Assembly (NCBI GenBank): GCA_021234155.1
Contig: JAJEKV010000011.1
Location: 13,991,255 to 14,055,254, forward strand
Direction: 5' to 3'
Source of the DNA: Isoetes taiwanensis
Taxonomy: Eukaryota > Streptophyta > Lycopodiopsida > Isoetales > Isoetaceae
Length of the DNA stretch: 64,000 bases
Part shown: piece by piece, positions 11,091 through 21,339 of the stretch
Position numbering within the stretch: position 1 is the stretch's first letter
Layout: the number at the start of each line of letters is the position of its first letter
Made by a program: the position numbers and the translations under genes
Notes under the pieces: model-generated
What the model was told of the DNA's origin: nothing
What the model saw: the letters and a program-made list of their open reading frames with translations, nothing else
Databases searched by the model: none

Positions 11091-13243
11091 TCATAATGCC
11101 TTCTTATGGATGTGCTTTTTGTTTTGACGCCTCCATTTCAACAAAATTTGGTAACCAAGCCCACTGAATACCATAAGTACCCCCATCCATTGCTCCGCCG
11201 TCAATGGGTTACCTTTCCAAATAGATGATACAAGGATGCTCATAAATTTCCTTGTTGTTGTGATTGTTGTATTTGTTAATGCTCCAAAACGACTTATTGT
11301 CAAGAAAATAAAATTTTGTCCAACTGCCCCACACAAACAGAACAGTAATATATCCCATGCAGCCTCTGGATGCCTTCGGCAAAATTCAACTGCTTCGTAA
11401 CCACCACCCTTTCCCCAGCCAAACATATACAAACCCATATAAATAGAACCCCAGAAGTTCATTCCTAGCATGATACGCCAGGCATTTGTCTTTGGATACC
11501 TGTAAAGATGGTACTTGACATTGCTGAAATTATTACAACAATATGAAAGTACAAATTAGGCCAGAGTTTGGAGCCTCACCTATATGTGATAGAATCCTGA
11601 GTAGCATTTGTAAACCCATCCATCGCAAGATTTAAGAAACAAAGGCCATAACCTAATGGACCATTAGGGCTGGCTACTTTACTTGCAGCTTTTGAGCTTC
11701 CCTGAAGAAAAGCCTTGTTAGTATAAGAGATCAGATGAAAGTGCAGCATTGCTATGTCATTATGAATTATAGCCAACCTTAAAAAGTGCAAATACAGACA
11801 CACCACCGGCAACTAGCAATGTACAAACATATTCCGGAATGGTGTAACGAACTCCATAGACAAGAGTTCCCATCAACATCACTGAAAGAGGAACACACAA
11901 ATTAACATGTATTATTTGTATAGTGATGTTAAAACTTAATACCTGGAATCATCTTTGATGACTTTGCAAGCACCTGAATAAGCACCAGCATATGTCTCAC
12001 AACCATTTCAAAAGGACAAATACGCAAGCAATCAATTAACTAATAATTACCTGAGCAGGATAACTAATGTACTTGAGGGCCTGAATCCCACATGCTGGAC
12101 CAATTGAGTTTGTGATACTTGCACTCCAGTATTCCCAAAGAGGTGCTTGAGGACTTCTTTTTGATGACAGGAGCACCAGCACTATTTACATAGCAGAAAA
12201 GTTAATGGAACTACCAAAAGATAAATAATGCAACTATTTCCTCCTGATGATCATAAAAACCAACAATCCACAAGAACTGTGGAGTAAATTATGCTATATT
12301 GAATTCAAAGTCATGAATAAAACCACAAAACCTATAAGGCTTAGTTGTAGGAATTTAAAATTTTAAACAAAACATAAATCTAGAGGTGAGCAACTTACTA
12401 ATAAAAGACCAAAGAAAGCAAATGACATTTTGTGCAAAATTTAGGAATTGAAGATGTTGGAACCTAACACCATCAGGTCCAAAACGCTTCGTTGAGCTGT
12501 AGCAAATAGTAGGAAAAACTAGTGAGAAATGATATAAACCCACCAATTTTCAAAGATCAAAATAATGACATATCCAATATAAAAGATAACAACAAGCGAT
12601 TATAAATTGATAAATTGCATTTTGCAAAAAGGAATCGGCAACACACACAACGCGGCTTCCTCATGGTCCAAAAAGGGAAGTACACTTCTGAAAACAGATT
12701 TGACAAGGTCTCCCAATAGATTCCTAAAAGCCATCACTTTGGTCTCTGCTTCATAGTAATACAATGACCCATTAATATACTAATTCTGTCTTGTAAAATG
12801 CTTAGATTTAGTGCTGCGAGCTCAAAATTAGTGAAAACCCAACTTTAAGCCCAATGTCCGAAAGGAAATTGCGGGAAGAGCAAACACCAATAAAATCTGA
12901 ATCCCAAGAATTTGTAATCGCAAGATGACCACAAGAAGAATGAAGCTATGATGTGGGAATTGAATGATCTAAAGATCTTTCAGGGATTAAATTTCTGTGC
13001 AAATCATAGGATTCCAAACTACATCACATGGTTAAAGGAAGTTCAATAATTTCAATAAGGGAGAAAAGATTGAGAGCACATTAACGCCACAAAACAGCAG
13101 AACCGAGTTTAGACCAACATGCACAGCGAAAATGGAGTTGCTACTTACAGATTTTCCTGCATCACTCCTTGTGTGATGTATGCAGCCCATATCCCAGCTA
13201 CGCAAAAGGCAAGCGTGAATACGCGAGAAGCCGGTACCTCCAT
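11091..13243 (-). CDS. UTR3: UDP-galactose/UDP-glucose transporter (UTR1/UTR3 type, SLC35B family), seven exons
   Basis: Joining 13149-13243, 12399-12496, 12051-12181, 11943-11973, 11778-11881, 11580-11701 and 11091-11499 gives an unbroken 329-residue protein; every intron has GT-AG borders and phases agree. Family landmarks in order are FCVAGIWAAYITQGV, FLNFAQNVICFLWS, ITNSIGPACGIQALKYISYP, VLAKSSKMIPVMLMGTLVYG, GLCFLNLAMDGFTNATQDSI, HPEAAWDILLFCLCGAVGQN and NTTITTTRKFMSILVSS. The length matches plant UTR1/UTR3 (about 330). These are multi-pass nucleotide-sugar antiporters of the ER/Golgi that bring UDP-glucose and UDP-galactose into the lumen for protein folding control and glycosylation. 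The C-terminus KKAL fits a dilysine ER-retrieval signal. The start MEVPASRVF was chosen because UTR1 begins alike; an in-frame ATG at 13291 would add 16 residues. Choosing UTR1 or UTR3 as the name is uncertain. Confidence 0.95.
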
Positions 13244-13277
13244 AGCTGAGTTCCGACTTTCCCTTCTGTTAACCGAG

Positions 13278-13336
13278 TTTATAGAAGGCATTCCATATTG
13301 ACTCGTGCCAAGCCAATCAGCTTTCAGGGATCCACG
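13278..13336 (-). promoter_or_regulatory. Possible core promoter of the transporter gene
   Basis: On the minus strand a TATAAA lies at 13278-13283, 35 bases before the chosen ATG, implying a very short leader if used; it also sits inside the 16-residue alternative N-terminus. CCAAT (13313-13317) and CCACG (13332-13336) lie on the plus strand 14 bases apart. The ER-stress element joins these two motifs with a 9-10 base gap, so this is only a loose likeness. Confidence 0.35.
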
Positions 13337-14504
13337 TAGATGTAATGTAATTGGCCAGAACTTTAATTCTGGACGTGTCTTTTGAAAAGGTAGGTTTAAA
13401 AGAAAAGGAAAATATGTGCCGGCTAGCAGCCATGTGGTAATCGGGTTGCCCCCAAGGGGGCAAGCCTTTGTTGAGGTTGGTTTGTGGCATATTCTAAGTA
13501 TATGCCAGTATATACCTAGAATATGTCAATGACTACTCCAAACCCATCATAGGCCTTAAAATGTCGGTTGCCCTTGTTGTTGGAGAGGCACTCTCAAAAT
13601 CGAGAAACCGGTGCTCCTTGCGCCAAGTATTCAAGAATATCAAACAATTGTGGCAAGCCTCGCAAGACAGCATTCCGGCACCTTATGGATAGGGTTTCTT
13701 CTGTAGAATATAGCAAGACAATCCGGCGCCTACTTTTCGGTTGCACTAGCCCCATGTTTTTCACCATTGATTGTAACCATGGAAAGAAAATCGCTTCTCA
13801 GATATGTTCCTCCGCAATATTATTTTTTTCAGAAACCTTCCCAATTTCTGGGCAGATTCAGAAGGCACTAAGCATAAAATTAGGAGAACTAATAATAAAA
13901 TATGGATTTTGTACTCTTCTGCAGTTTCTGCACCAACAAGGTTGCATATTAAACGGGAGCAAATCATCTAAACGAGAGTAGAAGGAATATTCCTTAAAGA
14001 TTCCTTTTTTTTCAAAAAAGGGGCTAAATTGAGGTTTAAAAAAAAAAAAAGAGATAACTGTATTTTGACCCCCTCAAAATAGCCCATTGTTTTGTGCGAA
14101 TAGAGAATTGACTATGTCAAAGTGATACTTTTTCAACCAATTAGAATTTTTCCCCAGTATATTTTTTCAAAGAACACCTGTTTTAAAAGAACGTAACTTT
14201 TAACCTAAAATAGAGGTGAAGTAGTAACTGAAATTGTGGTGTACTGAAAAAATGAAGATAAAATCTTGATATTCAAATGCAAACTTTACAATATTTTCAA
14301 AATACTCAGTTTTGTGAAAAAGTGTGACGAGTGATGAAAGAAGGATCGAGCACAAAAAACAACGACTAGAGCTCTTTGATCTAAAAGGGCCAACAAATAT
14401 TCGGTTTTCCATGTGTCTTAGAAATTAGCAAATTTCTCTTGTTTAAAGAGCAGAGATAGTAGCGAAAAAGGGATACTGTGTTCGAACACGTGAAACCCTT
14501 TTTG
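13337..14504. other. No recognised gene; AT-rich upstream region
   Basis: Contains a perfect 18-bp palindrome TTGCCCCCAAGGGGGCAA (13446-13463) and a 137-codon plus-strand open frame (13568-13981) of no recognisable family. Homopolymer runs are common near 14040. Confidence 0.4.
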
Positions 14505-14835
14505 TATTCTGGAATCTGGAATACATTTGCTATTCCAGAATAGCAAAACAGAAAAAAAAAAATATCAAACCATTTTTATATTCTGGAATATACATCCTAT
14601 TCTGGAATAGCCAAAGGGAAAATATTGCAACATCAACTAGGGTTTTTGGCATTTCCAATATATTTCAATGACCTTATACGAGTCCTTTTTTTTTATTTTG
14701 TGGGGATACAAGATCATGGTTCTAAATAGTAAAATGATTCTTTTTTTCTTCATTAGTGGGGACCAGGGATACTGGATCTTAGTTCCAAATGATAATGGGA
14801 AAGTTATTCTGGAATACACTTTGTATTCCAGAATA
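14505..14835. repeat. Cluster of six TATTCTGGAATA inverted motifs
   Basis: The 12-mer TATTCTGGAATA or its complement TATTCCAGAATA occurs at about 14505 (interrupted), 14531-14542, 14579-14590, 14598-14609, 14805-14816 and 14824-14835. Neighbouring copies face each other, giving potential hairpins. A longer direct repeat (about 40 bp) covers 14501-14545 and 14575-14613. It resembles a decayed element with repeated terminal motifs. Confidence 0.55.
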
Positions 14836-15000
14836 CGTTTTTGTTTTAGGAGAGACCTGGAGTTTTTGTTTTTCTGGGCGACTTTTCTCCAGGGACTTAG
14901 CGCCTACGAATTCAGTCTAGCTATGGGTTTTGCATTGGTTTTAGCTACAGCTTAACCCATCGCTGGCTACAGCATCTTCAAAAATGGTTTGTCCATTAGG

Positions 15001-15300
15001 GTTGGTCGAGCAGGTCTAGGGTTGGTCGAGCAGGTCGGGTTGGTCATTCTGTTGTTGCAACTCTTGGGGCATGTTGCAAGAATGGATGGCAAGAACGGAT
15101 GGCTGTAGAACATTTAGGCAAGAACGGATGGTTGTAGAATGGGCTTCTAAGTTAACGGATGGGTTGTAGAATGGGCAATATTCCTGGGCTTCCATTGCCG
15201 ATGGCTGTAGAATGCCGATGGTAGCTTCCATTGCCGATGCTGTAGATGCTGCAGATGTTGTAGATGATGTAGATGTCGATGGTAGCTAACCAAATTTTGT
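15001..15300. repeat. Degenerate short tandem repeats
   Basis: GGTTGGTCGAGCAGGTC is repeated at the start. From 15080 on, units such as GAACGGATGGCTGTAGAA, GGCTTCCATTGCCGATGG and GATGTTGTAGAT recur imperfectly. No coding sense is visible. Confidence 0.6.
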
Positions 15301-15940
15301 CATGCAGGCTGGTCCAGGACATTTTTCTCAGCAGCGTTGTCAGGTACGTTTAGTACGGTACGGGTATTATACGTACTTAACGTATTAGTACCGTATGCAT
15401 ACCTCTCATTTAAAAAGTACTTTAAATACGTTTTTTGGAATTATAAGATACTTATTAAATACGTAAAATACGTACTTTACGTACAGTACGTTAAGTACTT
15501 CCTGTAATTTTTTAGAACTATTATTTCTTGCATTGCAATTGAAATAGTTGCAACAACAACTAGTATGAAGAACTTCAAGTTTAAATAATGAACCAGAATA
15601 TATTACTCTAGAAAAATAAGTATTTCTCAAAGTTTTCAATCCAAAATATGTCTATTTAAGAGTTATATATTCTAATTTGCAATCTACACACATAGACAAA
15701 TAAATTTAAGTAATTATTGCTCATTTGTTGCATCCGAAGCTATTAACCGCCGTTGACCTCTATATTTCTTTCCTGACATAAATGCAAGCTACTGAAGTAT
15801 TAAGGAGAAGGTCTGCCTCCTGCCATGACAAAACAAGGATAAAGGTGGGTCTGCATCTCCATCCCCATTCCGATTCGGCGGCTAGGGTAAGAAGAAAGAG
15901 GGAAAAAACTCTGAGCTTTTGCGTTTTATTTTCAAGAAGA

Positions 15941-15965
15941 TTTTTTTTTTTTTTTTTTTTTTTTT
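15941..15965 (+). repeat. Poly(T) tract of 25
   Basis: An uninterrupted run of T. Read on the minus strand it could be a retroposon poly(A) tail, but no retroposon body is recognised beside it. Confidence 0.7.
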
Positions 15966-16530
15966 AAATGCTTGTCTTTTTGTAGTGCACAATTGACTGG
16001 TATTATTTAAGGGTTAGACTTGAAATCCATTGGCAGTATGGCCCATAGGTTTTTCATACATGTTAATATATGATTTTGCACTATATCATGAAATTGATTA
16101 ATGGTATAAGGTGAGAATAATGGGTATGAAAGTAGGTGGAGTTAAGTCAATATCATAATTCAACGGTTGGTATTTTAGTCTGAATATTATATAACAAAAA
16201 TTGCTGTAAGCTCGATTTTAGGGTACCGAAATCCGGCGCTTTACTGGTGCTCTACACAGGCTTCCTTTGGTCCACGGCTACTAGGCTATGGTTCTTGAGA
16301 ACGGATGGATGTATACCTGTGGGAGAGGTCTAATCCGGGTACAGTATAAAGTTACTTAAGGTGAAGTGATCTGACCTTTGAATTACAGTTGCTATAAGAT
16401 TAAGGTTGCGACTTGTAAAATAGGCCTGAATACAAGATAAGCTTGCTACTATAGCCTAGATTCCCATGGATTTGGTGCACTGGTTATACGTGCTGTAGCG
16501 TGGCATCTATTACCCTAATAGTACAGAAAA

Positions 16531-17094
16531 ATGGGAGGGAATAAATGCACTATACCTGAATATCATAGGGAATTCGATTCAGACGGATACCCCTTTAGTT
16601 CTAATGAGGAAAACTTTCTAGAGGAGGAGTGGCTTGCAAATGAATTTTATGCTTGTCTTGAAATCGATAAGCCTGTGGAAGGTGATATGGATTCTGGGAG
16701 CTATGCCGGATCTAAGCGCCCTTGGTCTTACAATCAAGGTTCTGGAGCTCAGAGACAGGGATATATGAATAAATATAATGGTGATGGGCATAAGCAGACT
16801 GGCGCCAACCTCAGGGATCGGGTCCCTGATACACAGGATGATGACCTTGAATATGATAATGAAGACATTCAGGTTTGATTGATCTGAAATGGAGTATATT
16901 TAAAATTATTTCATAGAGTACTCTTTCCTGCATGTGTGATATTTATCTTGGACCAGGATGCAGTGATGTTTAATCTACATGGCCCTGTGCATGAGAATAT
17001 AGAGGAAATACTATGCTCTGGAACTAATATCCCGGACTTAGGATTCCTGTGTATACAATGTTTGCTTCATGCTGGGTTTTGCTATACCACATGA
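16531..17094 (+). CDS. Unrecognised two-exon gene candidate, 159 residues
   Basis: Exon 1 (16531-16872, 114 codons, starting MGGNKCTIPEYHREFD) ends at CAG before GTTTGA. An 85-base intron with a T-rich end closes at TTGGACCAG (16956). Exon 2 (16957-17094) continues in frame as DAVMFNLHGPVHENIEEIL and ends at TGA. Exon 1 is rich in Asp, Glu, Gly, Asn and Tyr and looks disordered (for example PDTQDDDLEYDNEDIQ); exon 2 has several Cys. I do not recognise the family. Coding-like composition, a plausible short plant intron and phase agreement support it. It could equally be an internal fragment of a longer gene or a captured gene piece, because it lies between TACGTA-rich tracts. Confidence 0.35.
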
Positions 17095-18404
17095 AATGTA
17101 GACTTAATCACTTAAAGATTATACTTCTGTTGTATTAGATTACGCACTGTTGCATCTTTTATTTAGCATGGAATGGATTTGGGGTAAAAAGGCTACAATA
17201 GGCGATCAGCGAAGAGCTGAGAAACCTAATGTACCTTTTGGCCCCTCACTCATTACCAAATTCTTGCTAATGTTGTGTTGGTTGGCTGCAGGTACCGGTT
17301 TCTCCTCTTATTGTGGTTTTTTTACTTTCAAGTTCATATCTGGCTAAAGATGGAAGTAATGGCAAGGGGAGTTCTATAATGAAAACATCCTCAATACTGC
17401 AAATGATTTTCATTTGGAAAAAGGGAAGAGATACCTATCTTGTGTTGCTGATTTGACAGTTTGATCGATCTATGCTACTGTCTATGTTGTGGAATTTTGC
17501 TTACATATGATACATAGAATGATTATATGTCTGGTGCATAATTCTATGGTACTATGATATAGTTATAGGCATATAATATTGGCAGTTTATTATGCTACTA
17601 CTTTTACCCTTGAACTATAAGGTGTGGCAGTGATTTTCATACTTTATATGCTGAAATAGTCATGGGCCCCTTGGCTGCATGTTTTTTGTAAAAAGCTTGG
17701 TTGACAATATATGTTGGCTTTTACTTTACTTTTGCACTGGTATAGATTATGTATTCATTTTCAAGTTATTGAATACATTATAATTTCGTTTACAATACTG
17801 TTTGGTATTCAGTTTGATACCTTGGTTCTGAAGACGATTTATCTATACATCTTTGTCCCACACTAGTAACTATATTAATGAATTAAGGTATAGCAGTATG
17901 CTATATTTATCCTAAGGTCTTTTCTTCAAAAATATAAGGAGTGATTCTTTGTTTTTGAGGCTGCATCAGTACTAAATCTTTAAGATTGCTGACGAATCAC
18001 TGTTGAAATACTTTAAATCCTTTGCAGTTTGGATATCACTTGTGTCTAAAAGAACTTGTTTATGTGTTTGATGTCCTACTGTGGCTTATTCTCTAGTTAT
18101 GAACTTGGTGCTACTGATTAAATGGTTGATGTCCTAAGAAAATAGGTGCCACCATGGAATATTCCAAGTATGGGCTGATAATACTACATATGGGATTGAC
18201 CATTGTAGATGTCATGGCTAGTGGGCTTTTGCTAAGGCTAGTGTGGACTGGATTTTTTTTTTTTTTAACTACAATTCCATAATTTCCCTAATGTCTAAAG
18301 TCTCCTAATGTGTTTTTTACTCCTATTCTATAATATATAATAATGTATTATTTTTAATGTATAATTTACAATTCTATTGGTCTAATGTCATTTTGACGCT
18401 TCTT
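17095..18404. other. AT-rich, nothing recognised
   Basis: No open frame of recognisable family, RNA gene or clear repeat end. Might be intron or 3' flank of the candidate gene before it. Confidence 0.35.
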
Positions 18405-18470
18405 TTATAAAGTACGTATCATACGTACTGTACGTATTTGTATAAATTCAGCCCACCCTGCTGCAAGATA

Positions 18471-19279
18471 AACATGGTCCCCAAAAGTAATCAGCTGAAA
18501 TAAAAGTCTGCTGTGACTTGGCCCTTTAAGAATCAAGGGAATTTCCATTGGAAGCTGCGGTATTGCACCATTTGATTGTAAGAGATGGAATCGGGGAACG
18601 GTTTAATGCAAGATGAGCGTTTACTAGTAACATCAGCGGGAACCATGAAGTTCAATTCACAACCACTCATAATATACTCAAGAATGTAGGGGAGTCTCGA
18701 AGGGAGCTCCTAGAAGATTCCCTGCTGCAAATTTTGCTAGGGGTCCTCAAACATATAAAACCTATAACTTTATCTCCCTTTCCAAGGCTTTTCTGAGTGC
18801 GTTGAATTGTAAACGAAGGGTAAATTCAAATGCTTGGATGTTAAACACCAAAGTAGCTGAGAAACCCTTGGGAATTAGCCGAGATCCATTCAGATGATTC
18901 ATTTATGCGAGAGAAAAGCTACCCACGTATACTTTGGTAATGCTAGATCCATGTCTTCCAAAATATTTCTGTGAGAATGTTTCAGCATATTTCAATCTTG
19001 CAGATAGTGGTGACTATATGCACCTATCCACAGCCCGAGGTGAATCGATGGGTCAGAGATCATAAAGGATCTACCTCCAATAACAAAGGATCAACTTAAG
19101 CACCTATGTCTTGCTATCATCGCTGCCTCCTCGTCTAGTTTCCAGTTTGTAGAATACAAAAAACCTGTTATTTGCCACAATGGCCCTGTTTAAAAGCATG
19201 TTGTTTGCCACATCTTACATCTCATAGCTTATTTTTGTTAAAAACAAGACAGATATTGTAACCCGTTTTGCTCCATGAC
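18471..19279. other. No recognised feature
   Basis: Sequence just beyond the 3' break of the copia element. I looked for its missing RNase H domain and 3' LTR here and did not find them. Confidence 0.35.
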
Positions 19280-20099
19280 CTTCAAGGTCCAAAAGGGGCA
19301 CAATTAAATATATTTATTCCCAAGAACTTCCTTAATTCCCCAAGGTCTGCCATTTTGAATTTGCTTTTGAGCATCTGGTTGCACTCTTTCAGCCAATCGA
19401 AATTATTTGCTGCCATAATGCAATCATCTACGTATATTGCCATTGTGCAAAAGTTCTTTTCTTGATGTATTATATATATTCCCGTCACTTTATAACTTTT
19501 TCCATCCCTTGCCTCTGAGATAATTGTCTATGCAAAAATACCATTGCCATGGCGACTGTTTTTTTAAGTTTTCAAACATGATCATCTCCCACTTCATATC
19601 CTGGAGCTTGCTTCATGAAGGTTTCCTCGTCTAATGTCGCATTCAAAAATGCAGTGCTCACATCCATATTGTGGAGTTCTAAGTGACGTGCATTGGCATA
19701 GGCCAGCAACATTCTAATACTAGCTAATTTAACTAATGGCAAGAAAGTTTCCTCATAATCAAGACCTCTTTTCTACAAAAAACCTTGAGCTACTAACCTG
19801 ACCTTGTATTTTTTAGTCTTGCCATCTAGTCCAGTTTTCAGCTTGTATATCCATTTGTTACCACAAATATTTTTTCCTTTTGATCTTTTAACAATTTTAA
19901 ATGTATATGTTCTTATGAAGGCTTGCATTTCATCTTCCATAGCAATTTTCCAGCTAGCTGAATCTGTTGCATTTATGGTTTCCTCATAACTATGTGGTAC
20001 AGTTGGGTCTAGAATCGCTATTATAGACGTTAATTCATTTTCTTCACTTAATCTATGACTTCTCCCTGTATGTTTTCTACCATACTGTTCAAGATCCAC
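19280..20099 (-). pseudogene. Copia-1 reverse transcriptase, decayed
   Basis: Reading down from 20099: the copia RT entry region (MEDEMQAFIRTYTFKIV, CGNKWIYKLKTGLDG, KYKVRLVAQGF), then after a frame change LDYEETFLPLVKLASIRMLL and LHNMDVSTAFLNATL, and finally the catalytic YVDDCIMAAN followed by LGELRKFLGI (19282-19488). Stops and frame shifts divide these blocks. RNase H and the 3' LTR are missing after 19280, so the element is truncated. Confidence 0.9.
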
Positions 20100-20158
20100 T
20101 TTTGCTTCTTCTTGTAAAATTTCAGCATCCGTCCTTTTCTTTCTTTGAACACGAGTTG

Positions 20159-20927
20159 CTAGCCATGTTCTTCAGTCTGGTACACTTTGAACGTATTGAA
20201 GGCTTCGTCCTTTGTTCTTAGGGTATAGCATTTTGTTTTCTGTATAAAATCATCCGTAGATATTATAAAATACCTTTTTCCATGTATGCTTCTAACATTT
20301 AATGGTCCACAAAGGTCACTGTGAACGAGTTCCAATACTCCTTTAGCTATCTTTGCACTTTTGGGAAATGATAATCTGCAACGTTTTTCCTTTTCCCGAA
20401 CAAATGAAATTATCCTCTGCACAATTTGATGCCTCTATTATTCCATGCTTGATCATATACTTCACATTCTTTGTATGAGTGTGTCCTAACAGTTCATGCC
20501 ACATTTTAAATGAAGCTAGGGTAACAACATTCACCGCTTTAGACAAATTGTTATAGAATCCATATAATTTGCCAACATGTTTTGCAAGAAAGATAACTTC
20601 ATTATTATAGCGTACTTTACAAGCATGTTTGTCAAAACAAACATTATAACCAAGATCAGTAATCTGTGTAACCGAAATAAGATTTTTTATTATGTTTGGA
20701 ACACACAATACATCTGACAGTGCTACTGGATTGCCTCTGAGATCGTACAGCTCTAGTAGACCAGCTTCTTCTACTTTTTTTAGATTTCCATCTCCCATTT
20801 GTACGAATGTAGACCCTTTCTTTCTTGCCTTAAATGTTTGAGCAGACTTTATCACTGATTTCTCAGCTCCGCTATCTAGAATGTATAAAAAATCATTCCC
20901 ATTCAGTGCATGTTCAGTAATTGACAA
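20159..20927 (-). pseudogene. Copia-1 protease, GAG-pre-integrase and integrase start
   Basis: The upper part (from 20927) carries the aspartic protease signature as LDSGAEKSVI, where most copia elements have DSGAS, then LCVPNIIKNLISV, then MWHELLGHTHTKN, the zinc-binding HHCC head of the integrase. After a frame shift near 20390 the integrase core begins (LELVHSDLCGPLNV, YFIISTDDF). The rest of the integrase is not intact. Confidence 0.9.
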
Positions 20928-20954
20928 AGATTTGCAAGTTCTTACCTCGACATT

Positions 20955-21330
20955 TTAGTCAACCTCTTCTTCTTCATTTTCATGCGATTCCAGGGCCATA
21001 TTTACTCCAGCCGTTCTGCCACGTCCCCTTCCTCTAAGTTTGCCTCTTTCTCTGGCATTATTTCCTCCTCTCATGTTATTGCTTCTGCCTCTAGCAGACC
21101 CATTTCTCCTGCTCCATGCTGACCCCTTTGGAGTAGGATAGGTTATGGCAATATGCCCATAGCCCTCCCAGTTATAACATTTATTTTCCTTGACCAACTT
21201 GGGACAATCAGCCTTTAAATGACCATGGCTGTTGCAATTAAAACATGGTCCAACTTTACCTCTATCATTTCCATCACGTCCTCTTGGTGTAAACATAATT
21301 TCAGCATGCTCATCATCTTCTATCACTTGC
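20955..21330 (-). pseudogene. Copia-1 gag C-terminal part with zinc knuckle
   Basis: CFNCNSHGHLKADC is a good CCHC knuckle. A second copy, CYNWEGYGHIAITY, has lost two cysteines. An Arg/Gly-rich stretch follows. The gag frame is interrupted on its N-terminal side by a LINE fragment (about 21340-22698), beyond which it resumes. Confidence 0.85.
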
Positions 21331-21339
21331 TTTTGCTCG

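Larger units (their letters stand above)
15332..18470. mobile_element. Possible transposon bracketed by TACGTA-rich ends
   Basis: The left end CAGCGTTGTCAGGTACGT (15332) resembles the end of the hAT-type element at 51829 (CAATGTTGTTAAGTACGT). It is followed to about 15500 by many TACGTA/GTACGT motifs. A shorter TACGTA cluster lies at 18411-18440. I could not find a matching inverted end or a target duplication, so the extent is a guess. Confidence 0.3.

Noticed and set aside
13568-13981. 137-codon plus-strand frame
   Set aside because: No recognisable domain, no promoter or splice context, AT-rich homopolymers in the second half.
14668-14955. 95-codon hydrophobic plus frame
   Set aside because: Built from T-rich runs and the TATTCTGGAATA repeats.
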